From positions 62,001 to 126,000 of the forward strand of contig NZ_CP157678.1 in assembly GCF_040105105.1 (NCBI RefSeq): a stretch of 64,000 bases of DNA, in the 5' to 3' direction. The DNA is from Polaromonas hydrogenivorans (GTDB taxonomy: Bacteria > Pseudomonadota > Gammaproteobacteria > Burkholderiales > Burkholderiaceae_C). The position numbers were made by a program, and so were the translations under genes. Position 1 is the stretch's first letter, and each line of letters opens with the position of its first letter. The notes under the pieces were generated by a model that did no database searches, was not told where the DNA came from, and saw nothing but the letters and a program-made list of their open reading frames with translations. Of this stretch, positions 34,212 to 43,926 are shown piece after piece.

Positions 34212-35228
34212 ATGATTCATCTATTCAGTCCTCTGAACACCAGCAGGGTTTGTGTCCGAGTATGCACGTATTTCGTCTGCGCATTTGCCATGCTTGCCTT
34301 CGCGCACTCAGCCGCCGCTGCTGACCCTTACCCAACTCGACCTGTGACTATCGTAGTGCCCAATGGCCCGAGTGGTCCGACGGATAAGTTGGCGCGCTCC
34401 CTGGGACAAAAGCTGGCACTGCGGCTTGGACAGAGTGTCATCATCGACAACCGAGGTGGCGCGGGCGGCACCATTGGTGCGGAGTCTGTGGCTCGCGCCC
34501 GAAACGATGGCTACACCTTTCTTCTGGCAACCACCGGCACGCAAGCCATCGCTCCCGCGCTCTATGATAAGTTGCGCTACGATACGGAAAAAGACTTCGA
34601 GCCCGTCGCGTTTCTGACCTCGACGGCAAACGTGGTTGTCGTGCGCAGCAGCCTCGGCATCAAAGACGTCCATGAGCTTGTCGCGCTGGCCAAGCGCGAG
34701 CCCGATCGTCTCAGCTATGGTTCTTCCGGAAACGGGTCCTCGAATCACCTCGCTGCGGAGATGTTCAAGAGCATCACCGGAACCGAGATCAAGCATGTTC
34801 CCTACAAGGCGATTTCACCGCTGCGGATGGATCTCTGGGAAGGACGAATCGATCTGGTGTTCGCTTCCGAGGTCACCGCGCTCAACGACTTCATCCAGCC
34901 GGGCAAGGGGCGCGCGCTGATGGTGTCTGGCGATACGCGATCGGCACTCTTTCCGAATGCGCCGTCCGCGAAAGAAGCCGGCATGAAGAGCTATGACCTC
35001 TCTGCATGGTGGGGTCTCATGGCGCCAGCCGGAACGCCCGCCCCCATCGTTGAGCGAATGAACAAGGAGCTGGTGGCGATCCTCGCGTCACCGGAGATGA
35101 AGAAAGAGATGGTGGCTGACGGTCAGGCGACCAAGGCCATGACACCCAGGCAGTTCGCCGCCTTCCTCGCGCAGGAACGCGCCAAGTACGTCCCCATCGT
35201 GAAGGCCACCAATGCCAAAATCAACTGA
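34212..35228 (+). CDS. Bug/TctC-family periplasmic solute receptor (copy 1)
   Basis: 338-residue extracytoplasmic receptor for organic acids (tripartite tricarboxylate transporter type). The signal peptide ends near AHSAAAA; mature part begins DPYPTRPVTIVVPNGPSGPTD, then the family's GGAGGTIGAESVARA, SYGSSGNGSSNHLAAEMF and PYKAISP motifs. GGAG lies 6 bases before ATG 34212 (a TTG at 34200 is in frame). No TctA/TctB membrane subunits are nearby, as is common for orphan Bug receptors. It resembles, but is clearly diverged from, the receptor at 41675-42658. Confidence 0.9.
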   Translation: MIHLFSPLNTSRVCVRVCTYFVCAFAMLAFAHSAAAADPYPTRPVTIVVPNGPSGPTDKLARSLGQKLALRLGQSVIIDNRGGAGGTIGAESVARARNDGYTFLLATTGTQAIAPALYDKLRYDTEKDFEPVAFLTSTANVVVVRSSLGIKDVHELVALAKREPDRLSYGSSGNGSSNHLAAEMFKSITGTEIKHVPYKAISPLRMDLWEGRIDLVFASEVTALNDFIQPGKGRALMVSGDTRSALFPNAPSAKEAGMKSYDLSAWWGLMAPAGTPAPIVERMNKELVAILASPEMKKEMVADGQATKAMTPRQFAAFLAQERAKYVPIVKATNAKIN

Positions 35229-35238
35229 AGGAAGCGTC

Positions 35239-37377
35239 ATGGAGCCTCGTTGGTTCGAAAAGCAGTTGCGGATCCAGCAATTTGTCATGCGGGAGACTGA
35301 CATCCTCGACTATGACGTCGAAGGCGTGGTGCGGCACCTGAAGGAGACGCATACCAACTGCTTTGTGACCAACGCGGGTGGCGTCGTCGACTTCTTTCGT
35401 CATGACCTGGAAATCGCAAACCCGAACCGGTTCATGGGCGAGCACGACATCCTTGCGGAAATTACACAGGCGTGCCATGCGGCCGGCATCAAGGTCATGG
35501 TCCGGGTGGATTTCCGTGGAGTCGAAAAGCGCCACTACGACCTCCACCCCGACTGGTTTGCGGTGGACGAGAATGGCCGACCCATTCAGTTCGAGTGGCA
35601 GTCCGAGCCGCTGCCTGATGCCTTGTACGCGCCCTGCTACCTGAGCTATTACAGGAACGAACATGCTTTTCGCTTCACACACGCGCTGCTCAGCCGCTAC
35701 GCGATCGACGGAATATGGGAGAACGCCCCGATGCAGGTTGGGGCGTGCTACTGTAGGCGCTGTACCGAGAGCTTTCGAAGCGAGTTCGGGAAGGAGCTTC
35801 CTCGAGGCGGCGACTTCAACAACGCCCGGTACGACGAGTATCGTGCCTGGAAGGCCCGCAATCTCCTGGCTCACCTGAAGAACTATCGGGCAGAAGTCAA
35901 GAAGTACGGCGAGGACAAGGCCTTCTGCGCCGAGATCTTCGGACTGTTTCACGAGTCATACCGCAAACTGAGCGCGGACCTGTATGCCATCAAGCATGCC
36001 ATGGACTTCACGGTCACGCCGCTGTTCGTGGCCAAGAACGAGCTGCTTCACGCGCCTTCCACGCTGATCAAGTTTCTAGGCGCAATGGATTCCGGCAAGA
36101 CACCCGTGATACTCACCGGCCACCTTGGCATGGACAACCAGTACCGCTACGTCTCGGGCGCCCCGGCAGAAGTGCGGCTCTGGATGTGGCAAGCCGTCAG
36201 CGCCGGAGGCTCCCTCTGGAACACGACCTTCAATGGGCAGCATCCCGCCAAGACGCACGACCGCCGCAATGCTTTTTTGGTCGCTGACATCTATGCCTTC
36301 ATGGAGGAGAACGAAGCGTTGCTGCATGGCCAGCAGCCGGAAGCGGCGGTGGCGATCCTGTATTCACAGAAGTCCAGTTTTCAGTTCAGCGACAGTAACC
36401 GCGCGAGCGACAGATACCTCACGCACATCATTGGGATGGAACAGGCGCTCCTCGATGAGCACATTCAGTACCGATTCATCTGCGATTTCGATCTCAACTC
36501 AGAAGCGCTCGAAGATGTGCGGCTGCTAGTGCTTTCGAACGCGGCCGTCCTCACTGATCGCGAGATCGAGGTCATTCGGGCCTTTGTTGCCGGTGGTGGG
36601 AGGCTTCTTGCCACGCACCATACGTCGCTCTGGAACGAGCAAGGTGAAATGTGTTCCGACTTCGCCCTCGCGGATGTCTTCGGTTGCCACTTTACCGGGA
36701 TAGAGAAGGACAGCAGCCGATGGGGGTACCAAAGAGTGGCCGCCGAACATCCCGTGACGGCCGGGCTGGAACTCACCGAACTGATCGCCAATGGGGGAAC
36801 TTCGCTGCTTGTCCGCAAGGACAATGCGAGCGTTGCGGCCCCGTTGACCTACGTGCCGGGGATTTATCCTCAGCCTCCGGAGAAGTCGTGGCTGCCCTCG
36901 TTGCGCACGGACTACCCGACCGCGCTGGTGAATCCGTTTGGGGAAGGCGAGTGCATCTATTTCGCGACGCCCATCGATCGCAACGTTGGACAGCACGGCC
37001 ACCCCGATTTTTCCCAGGTTCTGGGAAACGCGGTGCGCTATCTGCTCAATGGGGCCAATCCCCTGTCGACCGACGCGCCGCCGAGCCTGCAATTTGCGCT
37101 GACGCGGGCACGCGGGCAGGCAGGGGTCTACCTGCTGCACGCCGTCAACCTCACGTCCGCGCCGCGCCGTCCGATCAAGACACTCGTGCCGGTCGCAGAT
37201 GTCAGGGCCAGCCTTCGCCTTCCAGGTCTGAAGCTGAAGTCGTTCGCACAACTGCGCACCGAAGGCAAGGATGTGAAAGTCAGCGCGGCCATCGACGCGC
37301 AATTGGCAGGACTGGAGGTGAGCGTCGTGTTCTCGCAGATCCTCGAGTACGTCTGTATCAAGCTCGAAGTCGAGTAG
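35239..37377 (+). CDS. glycoside-hydrolase-like protein with beta-galactosidase-type trimerisation domain
   Basis: 712 residues. The N-terminal TIM-barrel-like part has VVRHLKETHTNCFVTNAG, AGIKVMVRVDFRG and GIWENAPMQVGACYCRRC with the CYCRRC cysteine cluster common in GH-like proteins. A central glutamine-amidotransferase-like domain (residues 370-560: ALLDEHIQYRFICDFDL, VRAFVAGGGRLLATHHTS in sense) resembles the GH42 trimerisation domain. AAGGAAG lies 6 bases before ATG 35239; a start at 35212 is in frame. Follows the Bug receptor by 10 bp, same operon. Catalytic residues and substrate not assigned; may act on a plant-derived glycoside. Confidence 0.65.
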   Translation: MEPRWFEKQLRIQQFVMRETDILDYDVEGVVRHLKETHTNCFVTNAGGVVDFFRHDLEIANPNRFMGEHDILAEITQACHAAGIKVMVRVDFRGVEKRHYDLHPDWFAVDENGRPIQFEWQSEPLPDALYAPCYLSYYRNEHAFRFTHALLSRYAIDGIWENAPMQVGACYCRRCTESFRSEFGKELPRGGDFNNARYDEYRAWKARNLLAHLKNYRAEVKKYGEDKAFCAEIFGLFHESYRKLSADLYAIKHAMDFTVTPLFVAKNELLHAPSTLIKFLGAMDSGKTPVILTGHLGMDNQYRYVSGAPAEVRLWMWQAVSAGGSLWNTTFNGQHPAKTHDRRNAFLVADIYAFMEENEALLHGQQPEAAVAILYSQKSSFQFSDSNRASDRYLTHIIGMEQALLDEHIQYRFICDFDLNSEALEDVRLLVLSNAAVLTDREIEVIRAFVAGGGRLLATHHTSLWNEQGEMCSDFALADVFGCHFTGIEKDSSRWGYQRVAAEHPVTAGLELTELIANGGTSLLVRKDNASVAAPLTYVPGIYPQPPEKSWLPSLRTDYPTALVNPFGEGECIYFATPIDRNVGQHGHPDFSQVLGNAVRYLLNGANPLSTDAPPSLQFALTRARGQAGVYLLHAVNLTSAPRRPIKTLVPVADVRASLRLPGLKLKSFAQLRTEGKDVKVSAAIDAQLAGLEVSVVFSQILEYVCIKLEVE

Positions 37378-37381
37378 GTCC

Positions 37382-38248
37382 ATGCATCGCATTCAATTGG
37401 GCGATGCGAGCATTGCCAGCATCATCGAGCGCGATGGGCCGGTTCGGACGGCTGATGTGATGTTCCCGCGCGCGACGCCCGAAGGGATAGCTCGCGCGCT
37501 GTCCAAAGTTCCAGCCTTCACTTTCGATGCCGAAACGAAGAAGCTGAACATCACCTACCAGAGCTTTGTCGTGAAGATGCCGAATTGCACCGCGCTGATT
37601 GACACCTGCGTCGGAGACCATCCGAACTACCCGGACTGGCTCAACTACGACAAGTCCCCGTGGCTCGCTGGTCTCACGGCGAACGGCCTTGGCGTCGAAG
37701 ATATCGACTACGTGTTCTGCACCCACATGCACATCGACCATGTCGGATGGAACACTAGGACAATTGACGGCCGTCATGTTCCGACCTTTCCGAATGCGAA
37801 GTACATCTTCTCGCGAAAGGAGTACGAGCATTGGAAGACGCACGAGGCTCCGAGCGTCGGGCCATCTTTCGAAGCTTGCGTGAATCCGATAGTGGAGGCA
37901 GGCCAAGCGCTTCTGGTCGAAGACAACCATGTTCTCAGCAACGAGTTGTCGATAATCCCGTCGGCAGGTCACTCGGCAGGCCATGTCTGTGTCAGCCTGA
38001 GATCGCGCGGTCGTCATGCCTTGTTCACAGGCGACATGATGCATCACGCCATTCAATGCGTGGAGCCGGACTGGAGTACGATGTTCTGCCTCGATGCGGA
38101 TCAGGCCGCACGCACGCGACGGGGTGTCTTCGAGCGGTATGCAGATACCGATACGCTTTTCGTTCCAACGCACTTCCCTGCGCCCACAGCTGGCCGAGTT
38201 CGCAGGGACGGCGATTCTTGGCGCTTTGATTTTCTGGAGCCTGCGTAG
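37382..38248 (+). CDS. MBL-fold metallo-hydrolase
   Basis: 288-residue metallo-beta-lactamase-fold hydrolase. The metal motif THMHIDHVGWN (H-x-H-x-D-H) is near residue 118; further ligands are in SAGHSAGHVCV, FTGDMMHHAIQ and PTHFPAP. The fold serves lactonases, esterases and other hydrolases; similarity of layout to quorum-quenching AHL lactonases is fold-level only. It starts 5 bp after the preceding gene, so the same operon. Likely hydrolyses an ester or lactone in the pathway. Confidence 0.85.
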   Translation: MHRIQLGDASIASIIERDGPVRTADVMFPRATPEGIARALSKVPAFTFDAETKKLNITYQSFVVKMPNCTALIDTCVGDHPNYPDWLNYDKSPWLAGLTANGLGVEDIDYVFCTHMHIDHVGWNTRTIDGRHVPTFPNAKYIFSRKEYEHWKTHEAPSVGPSFEACVNPIVEAGQALLVEDNHVLSNELSIIPSAGHSAGHVCVSLRSRGRHALFTGDMMHHAIQCVEPDWSTMFCLDADQAARTRRGVFERYADTDTLFVPTHFPAPTAGRVRRDGDSWRFDFLEPA

Positions 38249-38568
38249 GGCTGCTGCGTTTCGACCGCGCGGCGGTCGGTGGCTTGCAGACAGGCGATGT
38301 GGCGCAAGTCCTCTCGAACTCACCACGAGCGTTGAATCCGTTCTGGAGTCACTTCACCGGCAGTGACGCATCACGTTTCGGCTGAGCCGTTGGCGGGTGC
38401 AGGCGCAATGTCTCTCGGATTTGACGCATCGTGATTCTGTTGGTTGGCATTGGCTGCAGCTTGATAAAAAGCAACGAGCCTATGCCGGGTTCAAGAAATC
38501 ACTTCCGCCAGGCGTGCCGGCCTCTCGCTGTCCAAGCTGCTGGGTTCGCAGCGTGATTCGGTACGCTG
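38249..38568. other. intergenic region without recognisable gene
   Basis: 320 bp between the MBL hydrolase and an IS66 fragment. No coding potential I can recognise; a few short palindromic stretches (GCGCGGCGG, 38268-38276) but no convincing terminator. Confidence 0.5.
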
Positions 38569-39099
38569 CTATAACACCTCGGGCGGGTTCCTGCACACAC
38601 CGATCGACCAGTTGATGTCCAGGCGCTCGCTCACGTCTTCGCCGATACGCACCATCGCCTGACCGCAATCGCATGTCGTGTTCTCTGGCTCATGGTGGTG
38701 GTCAACGCGTTTGAGGTGCTCGGGCAAGGCTTGGCGTTTGGGCTTGCGAGGGGTGTCGGTGTCTGGAGCATTGCCCGGCATTTTGAATGCTGTCTTCAGC
38801 GCTGCGAGTTGGGCTTCCAGATCCGCCTGGTCGGCTGCCAGCGTTTCTTCAAACAACTGGCGCTGCTCGGCATTCATGCGTTCGGTCCTGGCCGCAAACT
38901 GCCGGGCCTTGAGGAGGCGGCGCAGCTCAAAGGTGATGCTTGCGATCTTGGCATCCCTGAGCTCGATGGCCTGGGCCTGGGATTCGATTTGCCGGCTCTG
39001 CTCGCCAACGTGTGACAACACGCGGGCGGCCAATTCGGCAGCGGCGGCAGGGCTCAGACCGACAAAGTCTTGGGCGTTGAGTTGGTCCACGCGGAGCAT
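38569..39099 (-). pseudogene. IS66 transposase TnpC, N-terminal fragment (copy B)
   Basis: Leftward from MLRVDQLNAQDFVGLSPAAA to the zinc region TTCDCGQAMVRIGEDVSERLDI, close to the N-terminal half of TnpC in IS66 A. At about 38613 the sequence leaves the family (NWSIGVCRNP) and stops, so the whole catalytic domain is missing. Together with the two intact accessory genes to its right this is a truncated IS66. Confidence 0.85.
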
Positions 39100-39181
39100 G
39101 CGTGGATTGTGCAAAATCCACACACAAATGCGAATTAGGGCATATTCCAATTGCCCTTTGCACAGCGTTAAACCACGGTTC

Positions 39182-39523
39182 CTACACCCGTGCAATGGAC
39201 TGCATTTGTTCCAGTCGGCTCCACGGAAGTCCCACCACCAGGGCGTCGAATTGCTGCTTTGTCAGCGTCATCGAGGTGGCTATACTGGCGCCACCGCGTG
39301 GCCATTCAAACCCGCCCTGATTGAGCCGACGGGCCGCGCACCACATGCCAAAACCATCGTGCAGCAGCAGCTTCATGCGATTGCCCCGCGCGTTGGCAAA
39401 CAGGTAGCCGTGATGGGCCTGGGCTGCACCGAACACCTGCACCACCCGTGCCAGCAGGCGTTCCGTTCCCATGCGCATGTCTATCGGAGCGGTAGCCAGC
39501 CACAGCGCGTCAATGCGGATCAT
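39182..39523 (-). CDS. IS66 accessory protein TnpB (copy B)
   Basis: 113-residue IS66 Orf2, about 90% identical by eye to the one at 28363-28704. Starts with MIRIDALWLATAPIDMRMGT; GGFEWPRGGASIATSMTL near the end. Overlaps the TnpA stop (ATGA, complement of 39520-39523). Without a transposase in this copy it can act only in trans, if at all. Confidence 0.88.
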   Translation of the reverse strand: MIRIDALWLATAPIDMRMGTERLLARVVQVFGAAQAHHGYLFANARGNRMKLLLHDGFGMWCAARRLNQGGFEWPRGGASIATSMTLTKQQFDALVVGLPWSRLEQMQSIARV

Positions 39524-39936
39524 CTCAGCCACGCGCGCAGCCAGGCGCCACATTCGCTGGCCGATTGCAGCGGCCATGTCACAGTCACCTTGCCGCCTGC
39601 ACGTTGAATCTCAACGCAGATCCCTTCTGCTGCAGCGCCTTGCTCGGTGGAGGGTTGCACGCACTTTGCGAGGCTTGGGCCAACAGCTGGTGAGGGTGGC
39701 AGTTGCAGCGGCACAAATGCCAAGGCGCCCCTTTGCAGTTCGATCAGTTCCAGACGCTGCCGATCCTCCCGCATCCAACGATGCACCATGTTCGGGTTGA
39801 TGCCGTGACCCAGCGCAATGCCGGCAATCGATGCGCCTGACTGGCGACATTGCTCCAGCACAGAAGTCTTGAACTCTGCGCTGTACTCGCGCCGCCGAGG
39901 GCGCTCTGCTGTCGATAATTGATTCATCGTCTCCAC
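39520..39936 (-). CDS. IS66 accessory protein TnpA (copy B)
   Basis: 138-residue helix-turn-helix protein (YSAEFKTSVLEQCRQSGASI, LGHGINPNMVHRWMRED). More diverged from the first IS66 copy's TnpA than the TnpB pair. Forms a coupled pair with TnpB. The right boundary of the element is not resolved; no GTAAGCG-like end was found between 39937 and 40018. Confidence 0.83.
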   Translation of the reverse strand: METMNQLSTAERPRRREYSAEFKTSVLEQCRQSGASIAGIALGHGINPNMVHRWMREDRQRLELIELQRGALAFVPLQLPPSPAVGPSLAKCVQPSTEQGAAAEGICVEIQRAGGKVTVTWPLQSASECGAWLRAWLR

Positions 39937-40018
39937 GATCTCCTTCGTGGGGGACGATGCCTGATCATCAACGTCGAATCAAGGTGGGATGCCCAGCCGC
40001 ATACGATATAGCTTCACC

Positions 40019-40400
40019 AATGCACAATGAAGACCACCACGGGCATGGACTTGCTGAGCTGCTAGACGCCGCCGCAGATGAACGAAAAGCAACTGTAGGT
40101 GCATCTGCTCGCTTACAACGTGATCCGACTGCTCATGGCGCAGGCCGCCTGCAATGCCGGCGTGGACCCGCGCGGCCTGAGCTTCACGCACACGGTGCAA
40201 CTGTGGACGGAATGGGTCTCGCGAGGCCTCTCGGCCACGAAGGATGGCCAGCGACTGTTCACGTTGATCGCCCAATGTAAGGTCGGCCACCGACCGGACG
40301 CATCGAACCGCGAATGCGAAAATGAAGGAACCCCCTGCCCTTGGTTGAAGGTGCCGCGCGCCCAGGCTCGCCGACACGTAGACAAGCATGGTCATGCGTA
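40019..40400 (+). pseudogene. IS4-family transposase C-terminal remnant
   Basis: Codons KTTTGMDLLSC, stop, TPPQMNEKQL, then VHLLAYNVIRLLMAQAACNA, PRGLSFTHTVQLWTEWVSRG and, after a frame change, CPWLKVPRAQARRHV: the C-terminal half of an IS4-type transposase with in-frame stops. No N-terminal DDE part is present. Non-functional scrap beside IS66 B. Confidence 0.7.
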
Positions 40401-40497
40401 GGAGCAAAAGTAAGTGCCATTCGCCTTAACTCCAGTTTTGAACCGTCCGAAATCCGGGGAGACGTCAGTATTACATTCGCTCGTACTGCGCCCTTCA

Positions 40498-41529
40498 TTA
40501 CGCGACCTGCGCAGGCGCGGCGAGAACTTCGTTTTTCAACTCTGCGTCGCCCAGCCAGCGCAGGAGGTTGTCAAGAAACATCTCCATGATTCTTGCGTCG
40601 ACACCGGTCGAATGGCCTGCGCGGTGCGACGAGATCAAGGTGCCAGGCATGTCCCAGAGAGGCGAATCCGGCGCAAGCGGTTCGTTCTCGAAGACGTCCA
40701 GGTACGCTCCACCGAGGCGCCCGCTTTGAAGCGCATGCACCAGGTCGGCCTCCACCACCACCGCACCGCGAGCGACGTTGATGATGCGGGCGCCCGCCGG
40801 CAGCATGGCGAGGCGAGCCGCGTCAATCATCCCCCGCGTCTCCGGCGTCAAGGGACAGGCGAGAATCAGCCAGTCGGCGCGCGGAAGTGCCTCCTCGAGA
40901 CGTGCATACGGAAGGACTTCCACGCAGCCCGGCACTGGCGCGGCCGATCGGGTGACACCAATGATGGACAGCCGAAAGGCTTGCAGCAGCCGGGCAATCT
41001 CTCGGCCGATCGGGCCCATTCCCACCACGATCGCCGTGTTCCCCACGATGTCGCACGGCAGGGCCTTGCCGTCCTGCGGTGACCATTCGTGCCGTCGCTG
41101 CGCATGCACCCAGTCCGGGACACCTCTGGCAAGCGCAAGGAAACCGGCGAGCGCACTCTGGCTCACCTCTGGAGCATTGGCGCCCGAGGAGGTCGTCACG
41201 CGGACCCCGCGTGCAAGCAGCTCCAGCAGGATGGGCCGATCCGCACCGGCGCTGCGAACATGAAGCCAGCGCAAGTTGACTGCATCCCTCAGGTGGTCGC
41301 AGAAGGTGGACAGGCCTGGCGCGAGCCCGCCTGACGATCCGAACATGAGGTCCGTCGACAGAAAGGCGAGATCGATGCGGCGCAGCGTTTGAGGATCAAG
41401 CGGCACGCCCGGGGACGACACGATCATATCCAGCGCCACCGCGCGCGCCGAGAACTCATCCCGGACGGCCGGCGAAACAAGGGCAATAGGCAGCTTGCCC
41501 TTGTGGTTGGTATTCAACAGATCTTGCAT
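40498..41529 (-). CDS. D-2-hydroxyacid dehydrogenase (NAD-dependent)
   Basis: 343 residues. Rossmann NAD site VVGMGPIGREIARLLQ, DWLILACPLTPETRGMIDA, the catalytic Arg in INVARGAVVVEADL, Glu region DVFENEPLAPDSPLWDMP and catalytic His in SSHRAGHSTG. These enzymes reduce 2-keto acids or oxidise D-2-hydroxy acids. It lies downstream of Bug receptor copy 2 and the remnant at 41535, so it belongs to the leftward porin/receptor module, giving a likely role in metabolism of the imported acid. Confidence 0.9.
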   Translation of the reverse strand: MQDLLNTNHKGKLPIALVSPAVRDEFSARAVALDMIVSSPGVPLDPQTLRRIDLAFLSTDLMFGSSGGLAPGLSTFCDHLRDAVNLRWLHVRSAGADRPILLELLARGVRVTTSSGANAPEVSQSALAGFLALARGVPDWVHAQRRHEWSPQDGKALPCDIVGNTAIVVGMGPIGREIARLLQAFRLSIIGVTRSAAPVPGCVEVLPYARLEEALPRADWLILACPLTPETRGMIDAARLAMLPAGARIINVARGAVVVEADLVHALQSGRLGGAYLDVFENEPLAPDSPLWDMPGTLISSHRAGHSTGVDARIMEMFLDNLLRWLGDAELKNEVLAAPAQVA

Positions 41530-41534
41530 GGGGA

Positions 41535-41678
41535 CTTCAGGAAATCGCCTGAGGCAAGTGGTCGCTCACGTACTGCGGGATCACGCTGCGGAAATCGGCT
41601 TCGGTCTGCACCAATGGTTGCGCCGATGCGCAGCTGCTTCTGGTACCACTTGGATTGCACGTTCAGTTCCTTTTTCAT
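41535..41678 (-). pseudogene. remnant of a glycoside-hydrolase-like gene
   Basis: Leftward ATG at 41678 overlapping the receptor stop (ATGA) begins MKKELNVQSKWYQKQLRIG, similar in shape to the start MEPRWFEKQLRIQQ of the intact gene at 35239, then the frame changes to PLVQTEADFRSVIPQYVSDHLPQAIS and stops. Most of a long gene is deleted. Its place between a Bug receptor and another catabolic gene mirrors the right-hand module. Confidence 0.5.
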
Positions 41679-42658
41679 TCAATTTTGGCTCCGGATGCCT
41701 TGACGACCGGAACCCACTTGTTCCGCTCTTGCTCAAGGAAGGCGCCGAACTGCTGGGGAGTCATGGCCCCTGGCGTCTGGCCATCGCTCGCCAGTTCCTT
41801 CCTCATTTCAGGCGTCGCCAAGATGGCGTTCAGCTCCTTGTTAATCCGTTCCACTGCCTTGGCCGGCGTGCCCGCCGGGGCGACGAGGCCGAACCAGACC
41901 GAGACGTCGTAGCCCTTCAATCCAGCTTCTTCCGCTGTCGGTACGTCCGGGAGCAGCACCGAGCGGCGCGTACCCGTTGCCAGCAGGGCACGGACTTTCC
42001 CGCCCGTCATGAATTCCTTCACGATGTTGCCCTCCGTCCCAAACACCATGTCAATCCTTCCCTCCCAGAGGTCAACCTTCAACACAGAAGCCGACTTGTA
42101 CGGCACGTGCCTGAGCCGGGTGCCCGTCATGGCCCCGAACATCGCCGCTGCTAGGTGGTTGGAAGTGCCGTTTCCAGCGCTGCCATACGTAAGCTGGTCC
42201 GGCTCGCGCTTGGCCAATGCGATCAAGTCCTTGACGTCCTTGACCGGCAAGCCACTGCGCACCACGAGCACGTTGCTGGTGGTCGAGATGATTCCGATCG
42301 GTTCGAAGTCCTTCTTGGCGTTGTAGCGCAGCTTGTCGTAAAGCGCCGGGTTGATCGCCAGCGTTCCGGTAGTGGCCAGGAACAGCGTATAGCCGTCCGG
42401 CTTGGCCCGGGCGACGTACTCGGCACCGATGCTGCCGCCGGCGCCGCTCCGGTTGTCGATCACGACCGGCTGGCCGAGGCGTGTGGAAAGCTTGTGGCCA
42501 ATCGACCGCGCGATCGCATCAGTCGGACCGCCTGCTGCATTGGGCACGACGATGGTTATGGGTTGGGCGGGATAAATGTCCGCAGCGGCGACGGTACGGG
42601 CCAGCGCGAGCATGGCAAAGGAGCCGATCAAGGCTATGCGTGCAACGTGTGATTTCAT
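41675..42658 (-). CDS. Bug/TctC-family periplasmic solute receptor (copy 2)
   Basis: 327-residue receptor for organic acids. Signal peptide MKSHVARIALIGSFAMLALA to about residue 25, then DIYPAQPITIVVPNAAGGPTD, GGSIGAEYVARAKPDGYT, YGSAGNGTSNHLAAAMFG and VPYKSASVLKVDLWEGRIDM. ATG 42658 has GGAG 7 bases upstream. It follows the leftward porin copy, the same gene order as the rightward module, but its sequence is diverged from copy 1 even though the porins are identical. Confidence 0.92.
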   Translation of the reverse strand: MKSHVARIALIGSFAMLALARTVAAADIYPAQPITIVVPNAAGGPTDAIARSIGHKLSTRLGQPVVIDNRSGAGGSIGAEYVARAKPDGYTLFLATTGTLAINPALYDKLRYNAKKDFEPIGIISTTSNVLVVRSGLPVKDVKDLIALAKREPDQLTYGSAGNGTSNHLAAAMFGAMTGTRLRHVPYKSASVLKVDLWEGRIDMVFGTEGNIVKEFMTGGKVRALLATGTRRSVLLPDVPTAEEAGLKGYDVSVWFGLVAPAGTPAKAVERINKELNAILATPEMRKELASDGQTPGAMTPQQFGAFLEQERNKWVPVVKASGAKIE

Positions 42659-42771
42659 AATTTCTCCAAAAATCTTCATGGTTGAAAAGGTATTGCACTT
42701 CAGATTTGAGACCGCCGGGTAAAAAGTCATCAAACCAGCGCACTTTGAATTCGAGGACTTTCTTGCCTGTA

Positions 42772-42801
42772 AAACCCCACCGTGTTGCCACGTTGGGGTT
42801 T
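42772..42801 (-). terminator. hairpin after porin copy 2
   Basis: Inverted copy of the hairpin at 34068-34097: AAACCCCA (42772-42779) pairs with TGGGGTTT (42794-42801). Confidence 0.65.
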
Positions 42802-42837
42802 CATTTCTTTTAACGGCTAGCAGACGCTATCTGGAAA

Positions 42838-43926
42838 TTAAAACGTGTGGCGAATGCCAACAGCAGAGGTCAGGACCTTGGTGGTCGTGAATGCTGCTGT
42901 CGTGCCGCTTTCACGCTTGGTGTTGATCACGGCAGCATACGCGGTCGTGCGCTTGGACAGGTTGTACGTGCCGAGCAGGGTGAAGCCAGTGCCCTTGAGG
43001 GCGGCCAGGCCAGCGGCGCCTTCGCTCTTGGCGCGGCTGTAACCGGCTGCCAGGGCAGCAGCACCAAACGGTACGCTCACGCCGAGTTGGTATTCCTTGT
43101 CTTTGCGAGTATTGCTCTTGGCAGTGTTGTAGCCACCGGTCAGATTGGCAACGCCGAAGTTATAGGAAGCGCCCAGCGAGTTGTACTTGCGGGTATCGGT
43201 AACGGTAGTAACAGGAGCTGGTACACCCGTGGACGTGCCGAAAAAGTTGCCGCCGGCGACTTGTTTTTCGCGCTGGTGCGCGTAACCCACCAGCAAAGGG
43301 CCGTTGGCGTACTTGATGTGCAAGCTGGCGCTGTTTTCAGCATCGGTCGTAGCGGTCTTGTTCTCGCCAAGGCCGTAAACGACTGCACCGCTGATGCCGG
43401 CGAAGTCTGGCGAGGTGTAGGCAACGGAATTGCTGGCACGGACCTGGTAATCCTGAACGCCAACGCCCCACACGCTCGCCGTGGTAGCAAAAGTGGGGGA
43501 GTTGTAGATGTTGTTAGTTATGCCGCGCAAGGTGTCGTAAGCGGTGGTATGACGACCCAGGCTGACGGTACCGAAACCGCCTTTCAGGCCGACGAATGCC
43601 TGACGGCCAAACAGGGTGTTACCTTGGGGAGCAATGGTAGCGACAGCGCCGGTGGAAATATCAAAGGCGCCTTCCAGCGTGAACACTGCGGACAAACCGC
43701 CGCCGAGGTCTTCAGCACCGCGCAGGCCCCAGCGTGAACTGCTCAGGCCGCTGCCGTTGACCACGTTTTGGCTGAGTCTGGTTTCTGCGGCAGCGCCAAC
43801 CTGGGTTTTGGTGGTGACTTGACCAACATAAGCATCAGCAACGCCGTACAGGGTTACGGTAGATTGGGCGTGTGCAACACCGGCCATTGCACCGAGTGCA
43901 GCCAGAGCGATAAGGGTCTTTTTCAT
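42838..43926 (-). CDS. Gram-negative porin (copy 2)
   Basis: 362-residue porin identical in protein sequence to the one at 32943-34031: signal peptide ending AHA, mature start QSTVTLYG, C-terminal Phe. Here the upstream region (43943-44155) is a normal leader without a fused ORF, so this may be the parental copy. It heads the leftward module: porin, Bug receptor, remnant, hydroxyacid dehydrogenase. Confidence 0.92.
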   Translation of the reverse strand: MKKTLIALAALGAMAGVAHAQSTVTLYGVADAYVGQVTTKTQVGAAAETRLSQNVVNGSGLSSSRWGLRGAEDLGGGLSAVFTLEGAFDISTGAVATIAPQGNTLFGRQAFVGLKGGFGTVSLGRHTTAYDTLRGITNNIYNSPTFATTASVWGVGVQDYQVRASNSVAYTSPDFAGISGAVVYGLGENKTATTDAENSASLHIKYANGPLLVGYAHQREKQVAGGNFFGTSTGVPAPVTTVTDTRKYNSLGASYNFGVANLTGGYNTAKSNTRKDKEYQLGVSVPFGAAALAAGYSRAKSEGAAGLAALKGTGFTLLGTYNLSKRTTAYAAVINTKRESGTTAAFTTTKVLTSAVGIRHTF

